From positions 65,039 to 129,038 of the forward strand of contig JACKBX010000012.1 of assembly GCA_020634375.1 (NCBI GenBank): a stretch of 64,000 nt of DNA, written 5' to 3'. The position numbers and the translations under genes are program-made. This DNA comes from Ardenticatenaceae bacterium. GTDB lineage: Bacteria; Chloroflexota; Anaerolineae; Promineifilales; Promineifilaceae. The notes under the pieces are model-generated. The model was not told where the DNA came from. It made no database searches and saw nothing but the letters and a program-made list of their open reading frames with translations. This document shows positions 41,922 through 49,232 of the stretch, piece by piece. How positions within the stretch are numbered: the first letter of the stretch is position 1; every line of letters starts with the position of its first letter.

Positions 41922-43022
41922 ATGATAACTATGTTGCTAGAAACAAAATCACTGACAAAAGCCTACACGCCGGGGGTTACGGCCGTTACCAACCTCTCAC
42001 TCGCCATTGATGAGGGGGAAATTGTCTGCTTGCTGGGGCCGTCGGGCTGTGGCAAGACCACGCTGCTGCGCATGATTGCCGGGCTGGTGCAGCCGGACAG
42101 CGGTTCGGTGTGGTTTGAGGGGGCGGAGGTGACGGCCGTTCCCCCCCACCAGCGCGAATTTGGCATGATGTTTCAGGACTTCGCCCTCTTTCCGCATAAA
42201 AACGTGGCTGCGAACATCGCCTTTGGCCTGGAGATGCACGGTTGGTCGCGGGAGCGGGCGGCGGCGCGGGTGGCCGAGATGTTGGCATTGGTGGAGTTAG
42301 AGGGCTTTGGGCAGCGCGACATCGCGCAGCTATCCGGTGGCGAGCAGCAGCGCGTGGCCTTGGCCCGCGCCCTGGCCCCCGGCCCGCGTTTGCTGATGCT
42401 GGATGAGCCGTTGGGGGCGCTGGATCGCGCCCTGCGCGAGCGGCTCATGCTGGATTTGCGCCGGATTTTGCAGCGGGTGGGGGTAACGGCCGTCTACGTC
42501 ACCCATGATCAAACCGAAGCCTTCGCCGTTGCCGACCGCGTGGTGGTGATGAACGCCGGGCGCACCGAGCAAATCGCCGCGCCGCAGGAGCTTTTCGCCC
42601 GCCCCGCCACGCCCTTTGTGGCCCGCTTCCTCGGCTTCCACAACCTGCTGGATGGCGTGGTGGTGGAGTCGGGCATCGCCGCAACCAAAATCGGGCGGCT
42701 GCCATTTGATGGGGAAGGGGAGATTGGAACGGCCGTCACCCTCCTCATCCGCCCCGAAAGCGTTCAATTAGCAATGAATAATGAACAATTAACAACCGGC
42801 AGCCCTTCATCCTTCATCCTTCATCCTTCATCCTTCATTACCGGTTTGTCTTTTCGCGGCCGTTACACCCAGGTTTTGCTGGCGTGCAATGGCGTGCCGC
42901 TAATGGCTGAACTGCCCGATTTTCCGCGCTGGCGGGTGGGGGATGAGGTGGCGGTGGCGGTAACGGGAACCCAGGTGGTGGAGGCAAGGAACCGCGTTCC
43001 TTCTGAGGAACGCGGTTCCTGA
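41922..43022 (+). CDS. thiQ: Thiamine ABC transporter ATPase
   Basis: 366 residues. Walker A GPSGCGKTT, Q-loop FGMMFQDFALFPHKN, signature LSGGEQQRVALARAL, Walker B LLMLDEPLGALD and the switch VTHDQTEAFA are all present. After residue 240 comes a TOBE-like domain. It is interrupted by 25 residues (LAMNNEQLTTGSPSSFILHP region, encoded by 42764-42840) made from CAATTAG and CATCCTT words. The last 11 residues (ARNRVPSEERGS end) and stop are encoded by a REP palindrome. The frame is intact, so the transporter is probably functional with two foreign loops. ATG 41922 or 41931; no ribosome site is visible. Confidence 0.92.
   Translation: MITMLLETKSLTKAYTPGVTAVTNLSLAIDEGEIVCLLGPSGCGKTTLLRMIAGLVQPDSGSVWFEGAEVTAVPPHQREFGMMFQDFALFPHKNVAANIAFGLEMHGWSRERAAARVAEMLALVELEGFGQRDIAQLSGGEQQRVALARALAPGPRLLMLDEPLGALDRALRERLMLDLRRILQRVGVTAVYVTHDQTEAFAVADRVVVMNAGRTEQIAAPQELFARPATPFVARFLGFHNLLDGVVVESGIAATKIGRLPFDGEGEIGTAVTLLIRPESVQLAMNNEQLTTGSPSSFILHPSSFITGLSFRGRYTQVLLACNGVPLMAELPDFPRWRVGDEVAVAVTGTQVVEARNRVPSEERGS
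42764..42840. repeat. CAATTAG plus CATCCTT word repeats inside thiQ
   Basis: First CAATTAGCAATGAATAATG and CAATTAACAA words, then five TTCATCC words. In frame in the TOBE domain of ThiQ. Confidence 0.8.
42987..43020. repeat. REP palindrome, left copy (thiQ end)
   Basis: AGGAACCGCGTTCC-TTCTGA-GGAACGCGGTTCCT: 14-base perfect arms. It is the exact reverse complement of the copy at 43685-43718 and codes for the C-terminus of ThiQ. Confidence 0.92.
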
Positions 43023-43030
43023 ACCCCTCA

Positions 43031-43669
43031 TCACTTTTCCAAAACATCAACAATCAAACTTTCGTTCACAGCGTATTGGTGAGTTTCAAGGAATGGTTCA
43101 GGGCCATCAAACCAGGTTATTACGGTTTGCCATTGGATGTGTGTAGGAATGCGGTTCCCCACGGGAACGGCGTTCCTGACAATGGCATTGTATGACGAGT
43201 AGGGCCAATCACGAAAATCGTTTACAAAATTGTGTTTTTGGGGATTACGATGAATGTAGGCAATGAGGGTGACAAAGTAGGCGTAGTTAGTGACCGGTTT
43301 GCGCTGAAAACGATCACTAAAAAGACGGCCGTTTCTCTGGTACGCTTTGTTGAAGGCTTTGGTATAGGTTCCAAAGAGACGAGCGAATTGTTTGCTTGGG
43401 TCAAGCGAAACTAAGGAACGCGGTTCTGAGGAACACGGTTCCTTTGAGGAACCGTGTTCCTGATGGTCTTTGATTCGAATGAAGAAGTGAAAATGGTTGC
43501 GGAGCAAACAGTAAGCAAATGTGTCAGCTACGGGTTCAATGTATTGGGCATATAGCGTAAGAAAGTAACGATAATTTCTTTCTTCGCGGAATAGAGTTTC
43601 GCCATTATTACCCCGGTTGTAGATGTGATAGAACTGACCGGGCGATAGAGGAATGCGGGTTGTATTCAT
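43031..43669 (-). CDS. REP-associated tyrosine transposase (TnpA_REP, Y1-type)
   Basis: 212 residues. The HUH histidine pair is in LRNHFHFFIRIK, and the catalytic Tyr probably in YFVTLIAYIHRNP, with the start GQFYHIYNRGNNGETLF typical of the family. Such proteins bind and nick REP palindromes in single-stranded DNA. Between the HUH site and FARLFGTYTKAFNKAYQRNGRLF, residues about 70-90 (EHGSSKEPCSSEPRSL) are themselves encoded by a REP-like palindrome (43430-43461), and another weaker palindrome (43144-43172) encodes residues near AVPVGNRIP. The gene is bracketed by two inverted REP copies, so this is a self-contained REP-forming unit. The frame is intact, so activity is possible. Confidence 0.92.
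   Translation of the reverse strand: MNTTRIPLSPGQFYHIYNRGNNGETLFREERNYRYFLTLYAQYIEPVADTFAYCLLRNHFHFFIRIKDHQEHGSSKEPCSSEPRSLVSLDPSKQFARLFGTYTKAFNKAYQRNGRLFSDRFQRKPVTNYAYFVTLIAYIHRNPQKHNFVNDFRDWPYSSYNAIVRNAVPVGNRIPTHIQWQTVITWFDGPEPFLETHQYAVNESLIVDVLEK
43144..43172. repeat. Degenerate REP palindrome inside the transposase gene
   Basis: GGAATGCGGTTCCC-CAC-GGGAACGGCGTTCC, imperfect arms with the same GGAA...GCGGTTCC core as the flanking REPs. Confidence 0.7.
43430..43461. repeat. REP-like palindrome inside the transposase gene
   Basis: GGAACACGGTTCC-TTTGA-GGAACCGTGTTCC, 13-base perfect arms, preceded by a further single arm GGAACGCGGTTC at 43418-43429. It is translated in frame. Confidence 0.85.
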
Positions 43670-43684
43670 GATTGTTGTTGTCTT

Positions 43685-43718
43685 AGGAACCGCGTTCCTC
43701 AGAAGGAACGCGGTTCCT
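43685..43718. repeat. REP palindrome, right copy
   Basis: AGGAACCGCGTTCC-TCAGAA-GGAACGCGGTTCCT: exact reverse complement of the left copy, 16 bases before the transposase start (minus strand). Confidence 0.92.
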
Positions 43719-43730
43719 GGAGTTTCTGGT

Positions 43731-46700
43731 TTACGGCCGTATCACCACCGGCAAATACACCATCGCCCGCACTTCAAGGGTGGAAACGGCCGTATCCCCA
43801 CCCAACTCATTGCTCACCGTCAGCGTCACCGTGAAGGTGCCGGGGGCGGCGAACTGGTGCGTGGGGTTGGCCTCGGTGGAGGTGTTGCCATCGCCAAAGT
43901 CCCAGAGGTAGCTCAGATTGAGACCGGTGGAGGTGTTGGTGAAGGGGATGGCGGCGTTGACGGCCGTTACCGGCACATGCGTAAAACTGGCGGCGGGCAA
44001 AATGCCCGTGCCATCGCAGGGCAGCAGGTAGACGGTGGCGTGCAGCGCGGCGGGGGCAAAGTCTGGGCCGAGAATGAGCTGATCGTACTCCAGTGTGCCC
44101 GGCGGCGTGGTGTGATCCCATCCCAGGGTGAGCGGCAGTGTGCCCGCGCTAATTGTGCCGGTGGGAATACCTGTCAGCGATAATGCTGTGCCCTGCGCGG
44201 CGTGGATGGTGAGGTCGAATACGGCCGTGTCCCCCATCAAGCGATTGCCATGCACGGCAATCAAATAATCGCCAGCGGCGGGCAGCGACAGCGAAACCGT
44301 CTCGTCAGCATAAAACGATGTGCTTGCCGCGACCACTTCCGTATTCCAGTCAAATGTCTCGTCGCCGTTCTCGTCAAAAAGCAGGTAGAGATTCAGGTCG
44401 TCGCCGGGCTGGCCGTGCAAGTCAATGGTCAGGCTGCCGGTGTTGCTGAGGGTGAGGGTGTGCGTGAAGCTGGCGCTGCTGGCATCCCAGGGCGCGTCTT
44501 GCGCCACCTGCTGCCCGGCGAGCAGTGTGGGCGTGTACACGCCAAAGGCCGCGCCGCTGAGATTGGGCAGGTCAATGGTCGTCGTCAGCGTCAGCGGGAT
44601 TGTGCCGCTGGTCTCGCAGGTTTGGATGATCAGCGGGGTGGGGGTAAGAACGGCCGTGCCCACCGTCTGCGTAAAGGGCACGGCAAAATCCGCGCCTTCG
44701 TACAGCACCGTCTGGTTCGCCAGCAGGTGCAGGCCGTCGCCCAACGGCGCGGCTACCCATTCCTCTGCGCCGCCCGTCACCGTGTTGAAGGTGAACTTGC
44801 CGCCGCCGCGTGGCAGATAGGCGCTGCCCCCGGCGTAATCGAGGGTGTACGGGCCGAAGTGCGCCGGGTTTTGCGCGGCGGGCACATCCACAACGGGGGC
44901 GTAGATGCGCGTGTCAATGTCGGTGTAGGGCGCGGGGCCGGCCCATTGGCTGCGCACAATCAGGCTGGCGGCGGGGGAAACGCCCGCGCCGTCGAGATAG
45001 AAGAAGCGCCAATCTCCGGCGTCTACGGCCCAGCCCCAATCTATGTTGCCGCGCACACGGCCGTTATCCAATGGCGTGGCGGCGGGCGGTGTGCCGCCCA
45101 GGGTGATGGCGCCGTCCGCCAGCCGCGCCGCCACCTGCGCGGTGATGGGGATGAGGCTGTTCTGCCCGCCGCCGCTGACGCGCAATGCGCCGTTGACTGT
45201 GCCGGGTACGGCCGTTTGTGGCACGAGGAGGGTGGGGGTGAAGACGGCCGTTTCGCCCGCCGCCACCGTCATTGTCATGGGCAGTTGCAGCCAATCCCAA
45301 GCGGCGTGCTGATAGGCCACCAGTTCGATTTGGAAGCTGGTGGTGGGGACGAGGGCGCTGCGTTTGGTGTGGCGCAAATCAATGAAAATGCCGTCGGCCA
45401 TGCGCACAAGCGGCTGTTGGATGCGCCCTTGCAGCGCCGTGCCGCGATTGTCGTCGTAGGTGAAGCGGTTGTATTCGTAAAGGTCAATCTCGCCATCGTT
45501 GACCGTGCCGCTGGCGTTGTCGTCCGTCCACAAATTGCCGTCGCCGTTGATGTCGGTCCAGTTCAGCAGTTGCAGGCTCCAGCGCGAGTCCTCGACGTAG
45601 TTGCCGTTGGGGTCGTACTGGCTGAAGGGGAAGATGACGTTGACTTCCAGCAAATCGGTCCCGGCGGGGATGAGGCTGGTGATGTCAATGAGGTAGTCGG
45701 GCGTGTGGCGCAGGCGGGCGTTGTTCAGCGGTTCCTCTTGTGTGTAGAGGCTGGTGGTGAAGGGCAGGGTGATGGCGGGCGCCATTTGCTGCAACTGGTC
45801 GCTGGCAAAGGTCAGCGTTAGCGGGGCCGGGCCGCTGTTGGTGACGGTGAAGGGCTGAGTGGCAGCCTCGCCGGCGTAGACGACGTGGGTGAAGGCGGGG
45901 ATGTTGGGGGCGCTGCCGGGCTGCCATTGGGACGGCCGTACATAAAAACCGCCATCCCCCCCGGCAATCGTCGTCGCTTGCAGCGCGTCGGTTAATCCCG
46001 CGCCCTGTGTTAGCGGGTCGTAGTGCAAATCTTGCGCCCCGGCTTGCAGGATGGCTTGCGCCGTCAGCGTGTCCGGCCAGACGCCGTGCGCCTGGTAATA
46101 GGCATCGTAAACCAGGGCCAAAATCCCGGCGACGACCGGCGCGGAACGGCTGACGCCCTGCCACGCGCCCCACGACACCCAGCCGTCGGCGTACTGGTTG
46201 ATGGGGCGCAAGCCGGTGGCCGCCGAACCGGTTGCCACCACGCCCACGCCATTGCCGCCCCGCGTATCCGGGCCGCGACTGGAGAAGGGGATCACATCGC
46301 CGCCCTCAATTTGCAGCGTGCCGGTGATGCTGTCGAAGGTGGTGGTGGAGCCGAAGAGGGTGGATGCGCCGACTTGCATGGCGCTGGCGGGCGCGGGCGC
46401 GGCCAGCGAGCCGTAGCCGGGGCCGCTGTTGCTTGTGCCAAAGAGGATGGTCAGGGTGGGGTTGATCTGCGCGATTTGCTCAAAATAACGGCTTTGCACG
46501 TCCCAGCCGTCGTTGTGCAGGGCAAATTCGGCCCAACTGTTGTTGATGATCTGGCTGTCGTCGGCCGTGCCGGGTAGGCCATCGTAGCCGAGGGCGGCGA
46601 AGAGGAAGCCATCTTCGTAGAAGGGGGAGTCGTAATAGTTGCCATTGGCGACGAGCTTGGCGTCGCGGCCTGTGCCCAGCACCATGCCTGTGCCGGGGCC

Positions 46701-47978
46701 AGCGTAGGGCGGTTTCCAGGCGGGCAGTTCGTTTTCGCCGACGCCGTTGCTGTTGGGGCCGTTAACGATGCCCTGGGCGGCGACGTTGGAGGCGACGTAT
46801 TCGCCGTGTGTGGTTTCTCGCACGTCTACCAGGGTGAAGGCGACGAGGTCGCCATTGGCGGGAGTGAAGCCGCCCCAGAGCCAATCGGAGGCGGGGATGG
46901 GCGTGGCGCCATCGGCGATGAAGTAGATGAGGCCGCCGGAGAGGTCGTTGTAGCCGTCGCTGCCTGCTTGCTGGTTGATGGAGTCCCAGTTGTCGAGGCA
47001 GGCGATGGGCATGTCTTGGGTGGCGGGTTCTTCGTCGCTGAAGTCGTCGTCGTTGTCGAGGTCTACGAATACGGTGTCGTAGTGGCCGGGTTGGGCGGCG
47101 TCTACGACGAGGACGGCGACGCGCTGGCCGTAGATGTTCTCAAGCTGTGTGTCGGGGTGGCTGCCGATGTGGTAGATGCCGCTTTGACTGGCGATGGCGC
47201 TGGGCAGGGTGTAGGTGTGGGGCGCGGCGGCGCCGATGGGTTGGTAGGTGCAGGTGGCGGCGGTGCAGGTGGCGCTGGTGTCGGCGTAGTCACTCAATCC
47301 GTCGGCGATGTTGGTTTGGCCGAAGCGCTGGTCGAGGGCGTAGAGGTAGAGGGAGTAGGAGTCGAACATGAGGGGCCAGCCGTCGTAGGGGGAGGCGGGG
47401 TCGTCTACGGTGGCCCAGGTGCCGATGAGGTCGGGGTGACAGAAGTCTATGCCGCTGTCGTTGATGAGGACTTTGACGCCTTGCCCGGTGTAGCCGTTGG
47501 CCCAGGCGTCGTTGGCGTGGTGGATTTCGGGGGTGTCGTACCAGTCTTGGGGGGCGCGGACATCGGCGGGGATGGCGCGGTTATTGTGGGGCAGGGTTTG
47601 CATGGCGGCGATGCGGTTGGCGAGGGCGGTAGGGTCGGGCGCGGCCCCGTCGAGGAGGTCGGGGGGCGGGGTGAGGGTGAGGGGGGTGACGGCCGTTACG
47701 CCATCTAATTTTGCGATGGTTTCGGCGGGGAGGGGGGTGATGGCGGTAAGTGTGCCGTCGGGGTTGGGGAACGGCCGTATGAGTATTTGGTCGGCGTAGG
47801 GGCCGAGGTCGGCGTGGGGTTGGAGGCGGAGGATGGAATAATTAATAATTAATAATGAATTGTGAATTTTGAATGGTAAACGGTGAGCGGTGAATTGCTT
47901 TTTGCTAATTGCTAATTGCTCATTGCTCATTGCTATGGTGAGGATGATGATGAGGAGTAGGGCGCGGGTGGTTTTCAT
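43731..47978 (-). CDS. Secreted S8 subtilisin-like protease with PKD domain
   Basis: 1415 residues. A signal-like start (MKTTRALLLIIILTIA) is followed by about 35 residues encoded by word-repeat DNA (47834-47936). The S8 catalytic triad is Asp174 (KVLINDSGID), His in RETTHGEYVASN (about 390), and Ser in GVSRSAPVVAGIL (about 610; more usually GTSMA). The remainder holds beta-rich domains, one with PTGTISAGTLPLTLGWD, and ends in a PKD domain (SYLWDFGDGNTSTEANPTHQF) and AMVYLPVVIRP. It would digest protein outside the cell. GGGGGA is 6 bases before ATG 47978. The repeat insert right after the hydrophobic stretch may disturb signal cleavage. Confidence 0.85.
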   Translation of the reverse strand: MKTTRALLLIIILTIAMSNEQLAISKKQFTAHRLPFKIHNSLLIINYSILRLQPHADLGPYADQILIRPFPNPDGTLTAITPLPAETIAKLDGVTAVTPLTLTPPPDLLDGAAPDPTALANRIAAMQTLPHNNRAIPADVRAPQDWYDTPEIHHANDAWANGYTGQGVKVLINDSGIDFCHPDLIGTWATVDDPASPYDGWPLMFDSYSLYLYALDQRFGQTNIADGLSDYADTSATCTAATCTYQPIGAAAPHTYTLPSAIASQSGIYHIGSHPDTQLENIYGQRVAVLVVDAAQPGHYDTVFVDLDNDDDFSDEEPATQDMPIACLDNWDSINQQAGSDGYNDLSGGLIYFIADGATPIPASDWLWGGFTPANGDLVAFTLVDVRETTHGEYVASNVAAQGIVNGPNSNGVGENELPAWKPPYAGPGTGMVLGTGRDAKLVANGNYYDSPFYEDGFLFAALGYDGLPGTADDSQIINNSWAEFALHNDGWDVQSRYFEQIAQINPTLTILFGTSNSGPGYGSLAAPAPASAMQVGASTLFGSTTTFDSITGTLQIEGGDVIPFSSRGPDTRGGNGVGVVATGSAATGLRPINQYADGWVSWGAWQGVSRSAPVVAGILALVYDAYYQAHGVWPDTLTAQAILQAGAQDLHYDPLTQGAGLTDALQATTIAGGDGGFYVRPSQWQPGSAPNIPAFTHVVYAGEAATQPFTVTNSGPAPLTLTFASDQLQQMAPAITLPFTTSLYTQEEPLNNARLRHTPDYLIDITSLIPAGTDLLEVNVIFPFSQYDPNGNYVEDSRWSLQLLNWTDINGDGNLWTDDNASGTVNDGEIDLYEYNRFTYDDNRGTALQGRIQQPLVRMADGIFIDLRHTKRSALVPTTSFQIELVAYQHAAWDWLQLPMTMTVAAGETAVFTPTLLVPQTAVPGTVNGALRVSGGGQNSLIPITAQVAARLADGAITLGGTPPAATPLDNGRVRGNIDWGWAVDAGDWRFFYLDGAGVSPAASLIVRSQWAGPAPYTDIDTRIYAPVVDVPAAQNPAHFGPYTLDYAGGSAYLPRGGGKFTFNTVTGGAEEWVAAPLGDGLHLLANQTVLYEGADFAVPFTQTVGTAVLTPTPLIIQTCETSGTIPLTLTTTIDLPNLSGAAFGVYTPTLLAGQQVAQDAPWDASSASFTHTLTLSNTGSLTIDLHGQPGDDLNLYLLFDENGDETFDWNTEVVAASTSFYADETVSLSLPAAGDYLIAVHGNRLMGDTAVFDLTIHAAQGTALSLTGIPTGTISAGTLPLTLGWDHTTPPGTLEYDQLILGPDFAPAALHATVYLLPCDGTGILPAASFTHVPVTAVNAAIPFTNTSTGLNLSYLWDFGDGNTSTEANPTHQFAAPGTFTVTLTVSNELGGDTAVSTLEVRAMVYLPVVIRP
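47834..47936. repeat. AATTAATAATT / CAATTAGC word repeats inside the S8 gene
   Basis: AATAATTAATAATTAATAATG, ATTTTGAATGG, CGGTGAG and TTGCTAATTGCTAATTGCTC words, read in frame as the residues after the signal peptide. Confidence 0.8.
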
Positions 47979-48004
47979 GTGTTTCCCCCTGTGGAATGTG
48001 AAAT

Positions 48005-48046
48005 TTAATTGTCAATTGTCAATGGTCAATAGCCAATTGTCAATGT
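48005..48046. repeat. CAATTGTCAATGGT word repeat
   Basis: TAATTGTCAATTGTCAATGG, TCAATAGCCAATTGTCAATG; near-identical to the run at 26790-26835. Confidence 0.75.
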
Positions 48047-48051
48047 GGAAT

Positions 48052-48342
48052 CGTTCCTGATAGTCGTTTAATCGTTCCTAACGGCCGTTGGACCGTTCCT
48101 CAGGGTCGTTGAGCCGTTCCTAACAGTCGTTGGACCGTTCCTCAGGGTCGTTGAGCCGTTCCTAACAGTCGTTTGGTCGTTCCTCAGGGTTGTTGGGCCG
48201 TTCCTAACTGTCGTTTGGTCGTTCCTCAGGGTCGTTGAGCCGTTCCTAACTGTCGTTTGGTCGTTCCTCAGGGTCGTTGAGCCGTTCCTAACGGCCGTTT
48301 GGTCGTTCCTCAGGGTCGTTGGGCCATTCCTAACGGCCTCGC
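48052..48342. repeat. Tandem array, 21-base unit in a 42-base higher-order repeat
   Basis: 42-base units start at 48073, 48115, 48157, 48199, 48241 and 48283, with a half unit before and a partial one after. Each has one half CGTTCCTAACNGTCGTTNGNC and one half CGTTCCTCAGGGTCGTTGAGC. N is variable; some copies create ACGGCCGT. Confidence 0.92.
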
Positions 48343-48385
48343 AACCATTTCCCCCTTGCTCCCTTGCTCCTCCGCTCCCCTGCTC

Positions 48386-49102
48386 TTACTTCAGGGCGGC
48401 AAGTTGAGCTTCGGCAAGTTGGGTGATGCCGCTGGCGGCGAGGTCGAGGAGGGTGTTGAGTTGGGCGCGGGGGAAGGGGGCTTTTTCGGCCGTGCCTTGT
48501 ACTTCGATGAGGTCGCCTGTGCCGGTCATGACGACGTTGAAGTCTACTTCGGCGTTTACATCTTCTTCGTAGGCTAAATCTAGCAGGGGTTCGCCATTGA
48601 CGATGCCGACGCTGATGGCGGCGATTTGGTGGGTGAGGACGCTTTCGGGTAAGTCTCCGGCGGCGATGAGGGGACGCAGGGCGAGCTGTGTGGCTATCCA
48701 CCCGCCGCAAATGGCGGCGGTGCGTGTGCCGCCATCGGCTTGCAATACGTCGCAGTCGATGATGACTTGCCGCTCGCCGAGGGCGTCTAAATCGACGGCC
48801 ATGCGCAGGCTGCGGCCAATGAGCCGGGAGATTTCTTGGGTGCGGCCTTTGGGCCAGCGCTGTTCGCGCTGGGTGCGGCGGTGGGTGCTGCGGGGCAGCA
48901 TGGCGTATTCGGCGGTGAGCCAGCCGTGTTTTTTGCTGCTGTAGCGCAGCCAGTTGGGTAGGGTGTTGTCGAGGGTGGCGTTGCAGAGGACGTGGGTGTT
49001 GCCGAATTGGGCGAGGACGGAGCCTTCGGCCCATTGGGTGTAGCCGAGTTGGAAGGTGATGGGGCGTAGGTGGTGGGGGGAACGGCCGTTTAGTCTGGTC
49101 AT
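48386..49102 (-). CDS. rph: Ribonuclease PH
   Basis: 238 residues, the standard RNase PH length. Motifs: the start RPITFQLGYTQWAEGSVLAQFG, then LPRSTHRRTQREQRWPKGRTQEISRLIGRSLR (basic RNA-binding loop), ALGERQVIIDCDVLQADGGTRTAAI (phosphate and catalytic region), and AEVDFNVVMTGTGDLIEVQGTAE. It removes nucleotides from the tRNA 3-prime end by phosphorolysis, as a hexamer. The N-terminal RPITFQ is a shorter start than the usual RPDGR. GGAG is 7 bases before ATG 49102. It is flanked by very different neighbours (protease and macroglobulin), with the tandem array right after its end. Confidence 0.95.
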   Translation of the reverse strand: MTRLNGRSPHHLRPITFQLGYTQWAEGSVLAQFGNTHVLCNATLDNTLPNWLRYSSKKHGWLTAEYAMLPRSTHRRTQREQRWPKGRTQEISRLIGRSLRMAVDLDALGERQVIIDCDVLQADGGTRTAAICGGWIATQLALRPLIAAGDLPESVLTHQIAAISVGIVNGEPLLDLAYEEDVNAEVDFNVVMTGTGDLIEVQGTAEKAPFPRAQLNTLLDLAASGITQLAEAQLAALK

Positions 49103-49120
49103 GGGGGTCTCCGAATGGTG

Positions 49121-49145
49121 AATTAGGAATGATAAATGGTGAATA
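49121..49145. repeat. AATGGTGAATTAGGAATG word run
   Basis: AATGGTGAATTAGG, AATGATAAATGGTGAAT words between rph and the macroglobulin gene; the same family lies in frame inside the latter at 50982-51022. Confidence 0.55.
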
Positions 49146-49232
49146 TGGGGAGCATTGTAGCAGATGTGAGGGGTAGGGGAAACGGCCGTCTTCAATCCAC
49201 ACTTTTGGAAACGGCCGTTTCCCCCACCTATT

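Larger units (their letters stand above)
47979..48385. other. Non-coding region with two repeat arrays
   Basis: 407 bases without a gene. Holds a CAATTGT word run (48005-48046) and the 21/42-base tandem array (48052-48342). The S8 protease promoter must lie within or beside these repeats; no consensus boxes were found. Confidence 0.65.

Noticed and set aside
44202..47708. Long plus-strand frames opposite the S8 protease
   Set aside because: They are mirror images of a real gene in GC-rich DNA, with Val/Gly- or Arg-rich composition and no domain match.
48052..48342. The 21/42-base array as a CRISPR or as a coding repeat protein
   Set aside because: No spacers, and no open frame with a start and ribosome site covers it.
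48330..49202. Arg/Pro-rich minus-strand frame overlapping rph
   Set aside because: Frame-shifted shadow of rph; the RNase PH frame has every family motif.
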